A program made the position numbers and the translations under genes. Below, piece after piece: positions 8,460 through 15,632 of a stretch of DNA of 22,601 bases; the stretch's first letter is position 1; each line of letters begins with the position of its first letter. The notes beneath the pieces were generated by a model. The model saw only the letters and a program-made list of their open reading frames with translations. It made no database searches and was not told the DNA's origin. The stretch is from Nocardioides sp. (GTDB taxonomy: Bacteria; Actinomycetota; Actinomycetes; Propionibacteriales; Nocardioidaceae), in the NCBI GenBank assembly GCA_003519585.1, contig DOWL01000236.1, forward strand, positions 6,927 to 29,527. The letters are read 5' to 3'.

Positions 8460-9497
8460 TCACTCCTCGAACAGCGTCGGCTCCGGGGTGGCCGGGGGGG
8501 CGAGCCCGAGGTGCTGCCAGGCGGCGGCGGTGGCGACGCGGCCACGCGGCGTACGGGCGAGGAACCCCTGTCGGACCAGGAACGGCTCGGCCACCTCCTC
8601 GACCGTCTCGCGCTCCTCGCCGAGCGCGACCGCGAGGGTGGAGAGGCCCACCGGACCGCCGCCGAAGCGACGGCACAGCACGTCGAGAACACCTCGGTCG
8701 AGCCGGTCCAGCCCGAGCCGGTCCACTTCGTAGAGGTTGAGAGCGGCATGCGCGACCTCGAGGGTGACCGTGCCGGCGGCGCGGACCTCGGCGTAGTCGC
8801 GGACCCGCCGCAGCAGCCGGTTGGCGATCCGCGGCGTGCCGCGGGAGCGAGAGGCGATCTCGGCCGCGCCCTCGGGAGTGGTGGGTACGCCGAGCAGCCC
8901 GGCCGAGCGGTGCACGATCAGGTCGAGATCGGCGTCGGCATAGAACTCGAGGTGACCGGTGAAGCCGAACCGATCGCGCAGCGGACTGGGCAGCAGCCCC
9001 GCGCGGGTGGTGGCGCCGACCATCGTGAACGGCGGGATCTCCAGCGGGATGGCGGTGGCCCCCGGCCCCTTCCCGATCACCACGTCGACCCGGAAGTCCT
9101 CCATCGCGAGGTAGAGCATCTCCTCGGCGGCCCGCGACATCCGGTGGATCTCGTCGATGAAGAGGACATCGCCTTCGTTCATCCCGGACAGGATGGCCGC
9201 GAGGTCGCCGGCGTGGGTCAGGGCCGGACCACTGGTCAGCCGCAACTGCGCTCCGACCTCCGCGGCGATGATCATCGCCAAGGTGGTCTTGCCCAGGCCG
9301 GGTGGGCCGGAGAGGAGCACGTGGTCGGGTGCCCGGTTGCGCAGCCGCGCCGCCTCGAGGACCAGCCCCAACTGGTCGCGCACTCGCTGCTGACCGATCA
9401 CCTCGTCGAGCGAGCGTGGTCGGAGCGCCGCCTCGATCGCGCGCTCGTCGGGCTCGGCCTCCGCCGAGGTCAGGTCGCGGGTCAGGTCGCGAGTCAT
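8460..9497 (-). CDS. ruvB: Holliday junction branch-migration ATPase RuvB
   Basis: 345 residues. Hexameric AAA+ motor that, with RuvA, drives Holliday-junction branch migration in recombination and repair. Landmarks: [14 protein letters not shown], Walker [10 protein letters not shown], Walker [11 protein letters not shown], sensor region [22 protein letters not shown] with the arginine-finger area, and a C-terminal winged helix ([37 protein letters not shown]). I start it at ATG 9495-9497, which overlaps the ruvA stop as ATGA. A longer frame upstream is only ruvA read in another phase. The DLT motif is repeated directly at the N-terminus ([10 protein letters not shown]). Confidence 0.97.
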   Translation of the reverse strand: MTRDLTRDLTSAEAEPDERAIEAALRPRSLDEVIGQQRVRDQLGLVLEAARLRNRAPDHVLLSGPPGLGKTTLAMIIAAEVGAQLRLTSGPALTHAGDLAAILSGMNEGDVLFIDEIHRMSRAAEEMLYLAMEDFRVDVVIGKGPGATAIPLEIPPFTMVGATTRAGLLPSPLRDRFGFTGHLEFYADADLDLIVHRSAGLLGVPTTPEGAAEIASRSRGTPRIANRLLRRVRDYAEVRAAGTVTLEVAHAALNLYEVDRLGLDRLDRGVLDVLCRRFGGGPVGLSTLAVALGEERETVEEVAEPFLVRQGFLARTPRGRVATAAAWQHLGLAPPATPEPTLFEE

Positions 9498-10090
9498 GTG
9501 CGGCTCAGCGTCTGGAGGGCCGCGCGCAGCAGCGCGCCGACGTCGGGCCGCTCGCCGGCCTGGTCGGCTACCGCGTCCACGGCACGCTCGGCCTCGCGAG
9601 CCGGCCAACCCAGGCCGGTCAGCCCTTGGTGCACCTGGTCGCGCCAGGTCTCCTGGGCCGGCGCGAGGCCGTTGCGAGCCACGGCGACCGGAGCACCGAG
9701 CCGGTCCTTGAGCTCGAGGATGATCCGCTGCGCGACCTTCTGGCCGATCCCGGGGACCTTGGTCAGCGTCTTGACGTCGTCGGAGGCAACGGCGGTCCGC
9801 AGGGTGTCGGGATCGAGCACGGCGAGCATGGCCTGCGCCAGCTTGGGACCGACTCCCGAGGCCGTCTGGACCAGCTCGAAGACCGCCTTCTCGTCGTCGT
9901 CGAGGAAGCCGAACAGGGTCAGCGAGTCCTCACGCACCACCATGCTGGTCGGCAGCGTCGCCACCTGACCCGTGCGCAGCGTGGCCAGGGTGCCGGGGGT
10001 GCACATGAGCTCGAGACCGATTCCCCCGACCTCCAGGACGGCACTGGACAGGGTCACCTGGGCCACCGGGCCCTTCACGAACGCGATCAT
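9494..10090 (-). CDS. ruvA: Holliday junction DNA-binding protein RuvA
   Basis: 198 residues. Tetrameric junction-binding protein that loads RuvB. Domain I is an OB-fold-like N-terminus ([12 protein letters not shown] to [16 protein letters not shown]). Domain II carries two helix-hairpin-helix motifs, [13 protein letters not shown] and [20 protein letters not shown]. Domain III (about 150-198) is the RuvB-contacting helical bundle after a flexible linker. The ATG start overlaps the ruvC stop (ATGA) and its stop overlaps the ruvB start, so ruvCAB is tightly coupled and should give the three proteins in balanced amounts. Confidence 0.96.
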   Translation of the reverse strand: MIAFVKGPVAQVTLSSAVLEVGGIGLELMCTPGTLATLRTGQVATLPTSMVVREDSLTLFGFLDDDEKAVFELVQTASGVGPKLAQAMLAVLDPDTLRTAVASDDVKTLTKVPGIGQKVAQRIILELKDRLGAPVAVARNGLAPAQETWRDQVHQGLTGLGWPAREAERAVDAVADQAGERPDVGALLRAALQTLSRT

Positions 10091-10617
10091 CGCCGCCTCC
10101 CTACGGTGCCTGCGGCGGCCAACGCCGCGTCTATCCGGGCCTGGGCGCCACCGCGCCAGATGTGGGTGATCGCCAGCGCCAAGGCGTCGGCGGCGTCGGC
10201 CGGCTTGGGCGTGGACTCCAGCCGGAGGATCCGGGTCACCATGAGCCCGACCTGGGCCTTGTCGGCCCGCCCGTTGCCGGAGACCGCCGCCTTGACCTCA
10301 CTGGGCGTGTGGGTCGCGACCGTGATCCCGCGCCGCGCCGCGCACACCATCGCGATCCCGCTGGCCTGCGCCGTACCCATCACGGTGCTGACGTCAGACC
10401 TCGCGAAGACCCGCTCGACCGCCACGACGTCGGGCCGATGCTCCTCGATCCAGGCATCGAGTGCGCGCTCGATGCTGACCAGCCGCTGGGCGACCGGGAG
10501 GTCGGCCGAGGTGCGCACCACGTTGACGTCGACCAGCCGGAGCGGCCGCCCGGTCTCCCCTTCGACCACGCCCACCCCGCACCGGGTCAACCCGGGATCG
10601 ATGCCGAGCACGCGCAT
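10087..10617 (-). CDS. ruvC: Crossover junction endodeoxyribonuclease RuvC
   Basis: 176 residues. Dimeric Mg-dependent nuclease that cuts Holliday junctions. The four acidic catalytic residues sit at family positions: D7 in [11 protein letters not shown]68 in VVAVERVF, and D141 and D144 in [15 protein letters not shown]. The start is ATG at 10615-10617, because GGAGG lies 8 nt upstream. Another in-frame ATG six codons earlier has no ribosome site. First gene of the coupled ruvCAB set. The upstream region holds a LexA box and a candidate -10, so DNA-damage induction is likely. yebC, its usual upstream neighbour in Streptomyces, is more than 3 kb away here. Confidence 0.96.
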   Translation of the reverse strand: MRVLGIDPGLTRCGVGVVEGETGRPLRLVDVNVVRTSADLPVAQRLVSIERALDAWIEEHRPDVVAVERVFARSDVSTVMGTAQASGIAMVCAARRGITVATHTPSEVKAAVSGNGRADKAQVGLMVTRILRLESTPKPADAADALALAITHIWRGGAQARIDAALAAAGTVGRRR

Positions 10618-10636
10618 TGAGGGAGCCTCCGTCATC

Positions 10637-10650
10637 CGAACAGGTGTTCG
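10637..10650. promoter_or_regulatory. LexA (SOS) box upstream of ruvCAB
   Basis: CGAACAGGTGTTCG is a perfect match to the actinobacterial/Gram-positive SOS operator CGAAC-N4-GTTCG, with perfect 5-bp inverted arms. It lies 19 bp before the ruvC ATG and just downstream of a candidate -10. LexA bound here would block initiation or early elongation, so ruvCAB should be induced on DNA damage. Confidence 0.85.
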
Positions 10651-10655
10651 CATGA

Positions 10656-10661
10656 ACGCTA
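10656..10661 (-). promoter_or_regulatory. Candidate -10 element of ruvCAB promoter
   Basis: Minus-strand TAGCGT, preceded by GGT, fits TANNNT. A start 6-9 nt downstream would fall inside the LexA box and leave a leader of about 30 nt containing the GGAGG ribosome site. No strong -35 is seen. Confidence 0.4.
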
Positions 10662-10708
10662 ACCGGGCCGACCCCCTCGACCTGCCGCGACACGCGGTGG
10701 ATCCAGGC

Positions 10709-10882
10709 TCAGACGGTCTCTTCCTCCCAAACCGCTTCGAAGGTGTCGGTGTCGCCGATCTGTGTCGCATTGGCCACCGCCAGGATGTGCGCATCGACGG
10801 TGTCGATGCCCATGGCGGCCCGTTTGACGATGACCCGGGCCGCGTAGACCTGCACTCCGGTGACGATCCGTCGACGCGTCAT
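10709..10882 (-). CDS. Small hypothetical protein (57 aa)
   Basis: 57 residues: basic N-terminus [21 protein letters not shown], then [15 protein letters not shown] and an acidic end WEEETV. No membrane segment. I do not recognise the family. The basic-to-acidic layout suggests a small soluble partner protein. Its ATG overlaps the stop of the upstream membrane-protein gene (ATGA), so the two are probably made together. It lies 91 bp before ruvC in the same direction, but the LexA box and likely promoter between them suggest ruvC is separately controlled. Confidence 0.65.
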   Translation of the reverse strand: MTRRRIVTGVQVYAARVIVKRAAMGIDTVDAHILAVANATQIGDTDTFEAVWEEETV

Positions 10883-11223
10883 GCCGCTCCTCCGTTCCGG
10901 GCGCTGCCATGGTACTTCTCGTCCACGACGATGCGGAGCACGGACTTCAGCAGACTCTGGTCGGCTGCCTGCACCAGTGGAGACTCGCTCAGCGCCTCGA
11001 GGGCGGCCACCCCGAGCCGAGCCAGTTGAGCGTCCGTACGCGCGGCGTGGTCGGCCGCCCACCTCAGCAGCCGCATCGTCTCCTCCCGCTGCCACCGGGT
11101 GTCCAGCTCGCGTGCCGTCCGCCGGGTCACCAGCTGCCCGAGCAGCAGACCGAGGAACGCCAGCAGCGGTGAGCCGACCGCGATCGTCACCGCCACCCAC
11201 AGTGGGACGCTCGTCGCCGCCAT
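10879..11223 (-). CDS. Hypothetical single-span membrane protein (114 aa)
   Basis: 114 residues. One N-terminal membrane helix (about residues 7-31, PLWVAVTIAVGSPLLAFLGLLLGQL) is followed by VTRRTARELDTRWQREETMRLLRWAADHAARTD, a likely amphipathic or coiled-coil helix, and an Ala/Leu-rich helical tail. The topology suggests a short anchor with a cytoplasmic helical domain. Family not recognised. It overlaps the following 57-aa gene by 4 bp. The ribosome site is weak (CAGGGTCGGGAC before ATG). It is divergent from the SGNH hydrolase, with 86 bp between the starts. Confidence 0.65.
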   Translation of the reverse strand: MAATSVPLWVAVTIAVGSPLLAFLGLLLGQLVTRRTARELDTRWQREETMRLLRWAADHAARTDAQLARLGVAALEALSESPLVQAADQSLLKSVLRIVVDEKYHGSARNGGAA

Positions 11224-11309
11224 GTCCCGACCCTGACACCCAGGCCCCTCGTCCGCATCCGGCCCTCCACAGCCCTCGTGGATCCACCCGGATGGGTAAA
11301 GGTGTGGAC

Positions 11310-12482
11310 ATGGAGTGGACGTCGACGCCGATCACGACCCCGATCACCGCCGACCTCGTGCGCGGGGCACTGCAACTCGAGGAGACCGACCGCGGCCTGC
11401 TCCCGCACCGGCTGCCGTCAGCCGCGCGGGTCCAATCGGGAGATCCCGGTGTGCTGTCAGCGGAGGCGCAGGCGGCCGGCGTACGACTCGTCTTCCGTAC
11501 CGCGGCGAGCACGGTGGAGCTGGACACGGTGCGGACCGCCCGCACGTACGCCGAGGTCCCGCCCCGCCCCGACTGCGCCTACGACCTGCTGGTGGACGGC
11601 GAACTCGTGGCGCAGACGACACAGCCCGAGGGCGACGTGATCGTGACCAGCTTCGCGACCGGTTCGGTCGAGACCCGGCACGGCGAAGCCGGGACAGCAC
11701 GATTCGTCGGACTCCCGGCGCGGGACAAGGTCGTAGAGCTCTGGCTGCCGTGGAGCGAGGAAGTGCGGCTGGTCGAGCTGCGCACCGACGCGCCGATCCA
11801 GCCGGTCCCGCAGGGCCGGAGAGTGTGGTTGCACCACGGGAGCTCGATCAGCCAAGGCTCGAACGCCGACGGTCCGAGCAGCACCTGGCCCGCGCTCGCC
11901 GCCCGCGCCGGCGGTGTCGATCTGGTCAACCTCGGCCTCTCCGGCAATGCCCTGCTCGACCCCTTCACTGCCCGGGCGATGCGCGACACCGCGGCCGACC
12001 TGGTCAGCGTCAAGATCGGCATCAACCTGGTCAACCACGACCTGATGCGCCGTAGGGCATTCACGCCTGCGGTCCACGGCTTCCTCGACACGATCCGCGA
12101 CGGCCACCCCGACGCGCCCCTGCTGGTCGTGTCGCCGTTGCTGTGCCCCATGCACGAGGAGGTCCCGGGTCCGGGCGCGTTCGACCCCACCGCGCTCGCC
12201 GACGGCAAGGTCGTGTTCGTCTCGACGGGCGATCCGGCCGAGGTGGCGACCGGGAAGCTCACCCTCCAGGTCATCCGCGAAGAGCTGAGGAGCCTCGTCG
12301 AACAGCGAAGCAGCGCGGCCCGGGCGATCCACTACCTCGACGGGCTACAGCTGTACGGCGAGCAGGACGCCGCTGAGCTCCCGCTCCCCGACAACCTCCA
12401 CCCGGATGGCGAGGCCCACCGTCGGATCGCGGCCCGGTTCGCCGCATCGGCCTTCGGCCCGGGCCGACCGTTCAGCCAGTGA
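11310..12482 (+). CDS. Two-domain SGNH/GDSL hydrolase (SsfX3-like)
   Basis: 390 residues. The N-terminal half (about 1-165) looks like a beta-sandwich. The C-terminal half is an SGNH esterase/acyltransferase domain: block I HHGSSISQGSN (nucleophile about S179, with GSS in place of GDS), block II NLGLSGNA (Gly and Asn of the oxyanion hole), a GIN stretch at block III, and block V DNLHPDGEAH (about D361, H364). This layout and length resemble SsfX3-type GDSL enzymes, which have an N-terminal beta-sandwich. There is no signal peptide, so action in the cytoplasm on an acyl ester is likely; the substrate cannot be told. ATG at 11310 is preceded by AAAGG at fair spacing; ATG at 11292 is in frame but lacks a ribosome site. 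Its 3' end overlaps the convergent TetR gene by 11 bp. Confidence 0.85.
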   Translation: MEWTSTPITTPITADLVRGALQLEETDRGLLPHRLPSAARVQSGDPGVLSAEAQAAGVRLVFRTAASTVELDTVRTARTYAEVPPRPDCAYDLLVDGELVAQTTQPEGDVIVTSFATGSVETRHGEAGTARFVGLPARDKVVELWLPWSEEVRLVELRTDAPIQPVPQGRRVWLHHGSSISQGSNADGPSSTWPALAARAGGVDLVNLGLSGNALLDPFTARAMRDTAADLVSVKIGINLVNHDLMRRRAFTPAVHGFLDTIRDGHPDAPLLVVSPLLCPMHEEVPGPGAFDPTALADGKVVFVSTGDPAEVATGKLTLQVIREELRSLVEQRSSAARAIHYLDGLQLYGEQDAAELPLPDNLHPDGEAHRRIAARFAASAFGPGRPFSQ

Positions 12483-13092
12483 GTGAGGCCAGCCGGCGCT
12501 CGATCGCCTGCTCGGCGAGGTCGTAGACGTGCTGGTCGCCCTTGAGGAGCGAGCGCAGGTTCGCCGAGTCGAGGTAGGCGTCGAGCTCGAAGGCCAACTG
12601 CTTCGCATCCACATCGCGCAGCTCGCCGAGCACCCGCGCCTCCTCGACGGTGGCCGCCACCAACTCCAGCCACTCACGATCCACCTCCGCGAGCGCGTCG
12701 CGGACCGGCCCGGGGCGGGCGGCGTACTCGTGGGTGGCCCGGGCGAAGAAGCAGCCGCCCGGAAACTGCCGACCGCGGGAGTAGTCGAGCCACCCGTCGA
12801 GCAGGGCGCGCAGCCGCGCCAGCCCGGCCGGCTGCTCGCGGGCCGGCACGACGACCGCTAGGGCGAAGATCGCACGGGCCGCCCGGATCGTGGCCAGCTG
12901 CAGCTCCTCCTTCGACCCGAAGTGGGCGAACAGCCCGCTCTTGCTGATCGACAGCTCCTGGGCGAGCCGACCGATCGTGACCCCGTCGAGCCCCTCGACG
13001 GAGGCCAGGTCGACCGCACGGCGCAGCACCACGCGTCGGGTCTCGTCGCCCCGGCGGATCCGGCCGTCTGACGAGAGGTTCGGCTCGGTCAT
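12472..13092 (-). CDS. TetR-family transcriptional regulator (first)
   Basis: 206 residues. The N-terminal helix-turn-helix is classic TetR: VTIGRLAQELSISKSGLFAHFGSKEEL (about residues 38-64). The C-terminal half is the ligand-binding/dimer domain, with CFFARATHEYAARPGPVRDAL. ATG at 13090-13092 has GGAG 5 nt upstream. It is divergent from the GNAT gene over 92 bp that include a 16-bp palindrome overlapping a candidate -10 for this gene, so autorepression and control of the acetyltransferase are the simplest guess. Ligand unknown. Confidence 0.9.
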   Translation of the reverse strand: MTEPNLSSDGRIRRGDETRRVVLRRAVDLASVEGLDGVTIGRLAQELSISKSGLFAHFGSKEELQLATIRAARAIFALAVVVPAREQPAGLARLRALLDGWLDYSRGRQFPGGCFFARATHEYAARPGPVRDALAEVDREWLELVAATVEEARVLGELRDVDAKQLAFELDAYLDSANLRSLLKGDQHVYDLAEQAIERRLASLTG

Positions 13093-13135
13093 GGCGCTCC
13101 GTTCGAAAAAGAGGGTGGTCCGGCGCTGTAAACAA

Positions 13136-13141
13136 ATAGTA
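13136..13141 (-). promoter_or_regulatory. Candidate -10 of the first tetR gene
   Basis: TACTAT on the minus strand fits the -10 consensus. It lies about 44 bp upstream of the tetR ATG and overlaps the left edge of the palindrome at 13139-13154, which is consistent with repression by steric block. Confidence 0.35.
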
Positions 13142-13154
13142 CGATCGTTCGTAC
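13139..13154. promoter_or_regulatory. Probable TetR operator palindrome
   Basis: GTACGA-TCGT-TCGTAC has perfect 6-bp inverted arms with a 4-bp centre, typical in size for a TetR operator. It lies in the 92-bp space between divergent tetR and GNAT starts, in a locally AT-richer stretch. Confidence 0.55.
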
Positions 13155-13184
13155 ACACAGTATCGCAGGATCCGGAGGCAACCC

Positions 13185-13724
13185 ATGAGCAACACCGTGC
13201 ATGGTTTGCGGAGGCGCCTGGCCACGGTCGCCGAGCCCCGGCTGCGCGCCGCCCGGCCCACCGACGATGAGCTGCTGTCGGCGTTCCTGACACGGCTCTC
13301 CCCCGCCTCGGCGTACTCCCGCTTCCTGACCGGCGTCGGCGGCCCGCCCTCGGCTCGGCTGCTCGCGGCGCTGCTCCCCGAGCGGCCGCGCGGCGGGGCC
13401 GTGCTGGGCTTCCTCGACGGTGAGCTGGTCGGGCACGCGCTCTGGGCGCGACTGCGCGACCCGGCGGTCGCCGAGATCGCGATCGTGGTCGCTGACGTGC
13501 ACCAACGGCGCGGGGTCGGTACGGCGCTCGCGCGGGCCGTGATCGACGACCTCGTCGCGCACGGGGTCGAGGACATCGAGGTGTTCAGCAGCACCGACAA
13601 CCGCGCGGTGGCCCGGATGGTCGCGCGCGCCGCCCCCGACGCGCGTCGTGAACTGGACGGGCCGACCGCGACGTACACCTTTGCGGCACTCGGACGCGTC
13701 GAGTCGGTGTCGCGGACGGCGTAG
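13185..13724 (+). CDS. GNAT-family N-acetyltransferase
   Basis: 179 residues. After a basic N-terminus, the GNAT fold starts at LRAARPTDDELL. Beta-4 and the acetyl-CoA loop read IAIVVADVHQRRGVGTALARAVIDDL (Q/R-x-x-G-x-G/A motif), near residues 97-122. This would transfer an acetyl group from acetyl-CoA to an amine; the acceptor cannot be told. ATG at 13185 has a strong GGAGG 6 nt upstream. The tail after AALGRVESV is short. It is divergent from a TetR gene and presumably regulated by it. Its 3' end points into a palindrome cluster and converges with yebC. Confidence 0.88.
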   Translation: MSNTVHGLRRRLATVAEPRLRAARPTDDELLSAFLTRLSPASAYSRFLTGVGGPPSARLLAALLPERPRGGAVLGFLDGELVGHALWARLRDPAVAEIAIVVADVHQRRGVGTALARAVIDDLVAHGVEDIEVFSSTDNRAVARMVARAAPDARRELDGPTATYTFAALGRVESVSRTA

Positions 13725-13746
13725 GCGTTGGTCAAGCCCGGACTGT

Positions 13747-13776
13747 CGAGTTTCGTCGGCCGACCGACGAAACTCG
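13747..13776. repeat. Perfect 30-bp palindrome (repeat copy 1)
   Basis: CGAGTTTCGTCGG, centre CCGA, then the exact reverse complement CCGACGAAACTCG: a 13-bp perfect stem. It lies 22 bp after the GNAT stop. The right arm and centre recur in copy 2 at 13809-13838. It could act as a two-way terminator or be a REP-like genomic repeat. Confidence 0.85.
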
Positions 13777-13778
13777 TG

Positions 13779-13806
13779 CTTGGACGACGCAGTTTCGTCG
13801 TCCAAG
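13779..13806. repeat. Second palindrome, different stem
   Basis: CTTGGACGAC and GTCGTCCAAG form a 10-bp perfect stem around the 8-nt loop GCAGTTTC. The loop and right arm contain AGTTTCGTCG, the same core as the flanking palindromes. It sits between the two 30-bp copies with only 2 bp on each side. Confidence 0.75.
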
Positions 13807-13808
13807 GT

Positions 13809-13838
13809 CGAGACTTGTCGGCCGACCGACGAAACTCG
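13809..13838. repeat. 30-bp palindrome (repeat copy 2, imperfect)
   Basis: The same element as 13747-13776: identical right arm CCGACGAAACTCG and centre, but the left arm CGAGACTTGTCGG has three changes that open the middle of the stem. It ends 14 bp before the yebC stop. With copy 1 and the middle hairpin it makes about 92 bp of nearly continuous secondary structure between convergent genes. Confidence 0.75.
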
Positions 13839-13852
13839 CGCGGCGCCGACCG

Positions 13853-14620
13853 CTACGAGGCGTCGAGCGCCTCCATCACCTCATCGGAGACGTCGTAGTT
13901 GGCGTAGACGTTCTGTACGTCGTCGAGATCCTCGAGCGCCTCGACCAGCCGGAACATCTTCCCGGCACCGGACTCGTCGAGCTCGACCTGCATGTCGGGC
14001 ACGAAGGACGCCTCGGCGGAGTCGTAGTCGATGCCGGCCGCCTGCAGCGCCGTGCGTACGGCGACCAGGTCGGTCGGCTCGGAGACCACCTCGAACGACT
14101 CGCCGAGGTCGTTGACGTCGTCGGCGCCGGCGTCGAGGGTCGCCTCGAGGATGTCGTCCTCGGAGACCGTGCGGCCCTCCTGCGCGACGGGCACGATCAC
14201 GACGCCCTTGCGGTTGAAGAGGAAGGACACCGAGCCCGGATCGGCCAGCGAGCCGCCGTTGCGGGTCATGGCGGTGCGCACTTCCATGGCCGCGCGGTTC
14301 TTGTTGTCGGTGAGGCACTCGATCAGCATCGCCACGCCGGAGGGGCCGTAGCCCTCGTACATGATGGTCTGGTAGTCGGCGCCGCCGGTCTCCGCGCCCG
14401 AGCCGCGCTTGACCGCGCGGTCGATGTTGTCGTTGGGGACCGAGGACTTCTTGGCCTTCTGGATCGCGTCGTAGAGCGTGGGGTTGCCGCCGGGGTCTCC
14501 CCCGCCCATCCGGGCGGCGACCTCGATGTTCTTGATCAGCTTGGCGAACATCTTGCCGCGACGGGCATCGATGACGGCCTTCTTGTGCTTGGTGGTCGCC
14601 CACTTGGAGTGGCCGGACAT
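13853..14620 (-). CDS. yebC: YebC/TACO1-family translation/regulatory protein
   Basis: 255 residues and complete: [28 protein letters not shown] at the N-terminus, then [52 protein letters not shown] and [13 protein letters not shown]. The family has been described as DNA-binding regulators, and more recently as ribosome-associated factors that relieve stalling at proline-rich stretches. That role would fit the Pro-rich SecD insert, but this is inference. AGAGG lies 7 nt upstream of ATG 14618-14620. It lies 15 bp after the pdxT stop, so it is probably cotranscribed. In Streptomyces it is immediately followed by ruvC; here it is followed by palindromes and an accessory block. Confidence 0.95.
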   Translation of the reverse strand: MSGHSKWATTKHKKAVIDARRGKMFAKLIKNIEVAARMGGGDPGGNPTLYDAIQKAKKSSVPNDNIDRAVKRGSGAETGGADYQTIMYEGYGPSGVAMLIECLTDNKNRAAMEVRTAMTRNGGSLADPGSVSFLFNRKGVVIVPVAQEGRTVSEDDILEATLDAGADDVNDLGESFEVVSEPTDLVAVRTALQAAGIDYDSAEASFVPDMQVELDESGAGKMFRLVEALEDLDDVQNVYANYDVSDEVMEALDAS

Positions 14621-14635
14621 GGAGTACCTCTCGAT

Positions 14636-15247
14636 CTACACGCTGGTGTGCTGGGCGACCAGGTCGACGAACAGCCGGTGGATCCGGATGCCGCCACCCA
14701 TCTCGGGGTGGAACGACGTCGCCATCAGCGGGCCCTGACGGACGCCGACGATCTTACCCGCGGCCGGACCCGCCTCAACGGTGGCGAGCACCTCGACGCC
14801 CTCCCCGACCGCCTCGACCCAGGGCGCACGGATGAAGACGGCGTGCACCGGCTCGTCGAGACCGTGGAGGTGGATGTCCTCCTCGAAGGAGTCGACCTGG
14901 CGACCGAAGGCGTTGCGCCGGACCGTGATGTCGAGACCACCGATGGTCTCCTGGCCCGCCACGCCGTCGACGATACGGTCGGCGAGCAGGATCATCCCTG
15001 CGCACGTACCGAAGGCGGGCAGCCCGTCGGCGATCCGCTCCCGCAGCGGCTCGAGGAGGTCGAACGTGCGGGCCAGCCGGACCATCGTCGTGGACTCCCC
15101 GCCCGGCAACACCAGGCCGGCGCAGGCCGCGAGCTCCTCGGGTCGGCGTACGGCGAACGCATCGACGCCGAGCTCGGACAGCATCACCAGGTGCTCGCGG
15201 ACGTCTCCCTGCAGCGCCAGGACGCCGATGGGGAGGCGAGTGGTCAC
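14636..15247 (-). CDS. pdxT: Pyridoxal 5'-phosphate synthase glutaminase subunit PdxT
   Basis: About 203 residues. Class I glutamine amidotransferase that hydrolyses glutamine and channels ammonia to PdxS for vitamin B6 (PLP) synthesis. It shows [23 protein letters not shown], nucleophile Cys in [11 protein letters not shown] (about C82), [13 protein letters not shown], and the His/Glu pair in SFHPEM (about H180, E182), so the triad is intact. Two GTG starts are possible, 15251-15253 and 15245-15247. I prefer the second because TAGTCT ends 7 nt before it and no Shine-Dalgarno is close, suggesting a leaderless transcript. It is separated from pdxS by one small membrane gene and followed by yebC. 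Confidence 0.94.
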   Translation of the reverse strand: MTTRLPIGVLALQGDVREHLVMLSELGVDAFAVRRPEELAACAGLVLPGGESTTMVRLARTFDLLEPLRERIADGLPAFGTCAGMILLADRIVDGVAGQETIGGLDITVRRNAFGRQVDSFEEDIHLHGLDEPVHAVFIRAPWVEAVGEGVEVLATVEAGPAAGKIVGVRQGPLMATSFHPEMGGGIRIHRLFVDLVAQHTSV

Positions 15248-15253
15248 CGGCAC

Positions 15254-15259
15254 AGACTA
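15254..15259 (-). promoter_or_regulatory. Candidate -10 element for leaderless pdxT transcript
   Basis: TAGTCT, then GTGCCG, then the GTG at 15247 on the minus strand. The spacing places transcription start on the G of that codon. It sits in the 10-16 bp between the small membrane gene's stop and pdxT. Confidence 0.45.
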
Positions 15260-15263
15260 GGGC

Positions 15264-15452
15264 TCAGCCTCGGTTGCGACGGGACCGTGATCGGACGGCG
15301 CGCGACCAGGCGATCGCGAGCGCTGCACCGACGAACAGTGGCGCCAACTCCAGGTGCGCGCCTGTCGGGTCGGTGACCAGGAGCGCGCCGATACCGGCTG
15401 CGAGCGCGCAGACGAGCAGGCCGAAAGCCATACCGCGCTTCGTGTGGGCCAC
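15264..15452 (-). CDS. Small two-helix membrane protein (62 aa)
   Basis: 62 residues: a short polar head (MAHTKRG), helix 1 MAFGLLVCALAAGIGALLVT, the loop DPTGAHLE, helix 2 LAPLFVGAALAIAWSRAV, and a very basic tail RSRSRRNRG. By the positive-inside rule, both ends are likely cytoplasmic. I do not recognise a named family. The GTG start at 15450-15452 is chosen because GAGGGGAAGG lies 8 nt upstream. A longer frame to 15578 has poor codon statistics and no start signal. It sits between pdxS and pdxT on the same strand; no link to B6 synthesis can be shown. Confidence 0.6.
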   Translation of the reverse strand: MAHTKRGMAFGLLVCALAAGIGALLVTDPTGAHLELAPLFVGAALAIAWSRAVRSRSRRNRG

Positions 15453-15474
15453 CCCGTGGACCTTCCCCTCGTGA

Positions 15475-15492
15475 TGCTCACCCCATTGAGCA
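15475..15492. other. Short hairpin before the small membrane gene
   Basis: TGCTCA and TGAGCA (6 bp) flank CCCCAT. It lies 22 bp upstream of the GTG start, just before the ribosome site, and could affect translation or be chance. The remaining space 15493-15632 holds another weak stem, CCACCC/GGGTGG at 15591-15613, possibly a pdxS terminator. I see no gene there. Confidence 0.25.
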
Positions 15493-15632
15493 CCTGGTGA
15501 CCATGAGACCGCACGGAGCCGATGTCGGTTCCGTGAACGCGCGGTGAATCCGCCGTTCGTCGAGACGGGTCTGACCACCTGGCGCCGGCACCACCCGTTC
15601 GGGCCAGGGGTGGCGGGGGGTCGCCCGGGTGA

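Noticed and set aside
8043..11029. Long overlapping plus-strand open frames opposite ruvCAB
   Set aside because: No recognisable domain, and they cross several real genes and the ruvC promoter region. Third-position G/C bias fits the minus-strand genes.
15453..15578. In-frame upstream extension of the small two-helix protein
   Set aside because: No start codon with a ribosome site, and codons upstream of 15452 are not typical. GAGGGGAAGG points to the GTG at 15452.
15591..15613. Strong terminator after pdxS
   Set aside because: The stem is only 6 bp with an 11-nt loop and no T-tract. It is mentioned as weak, not called as a terminator.
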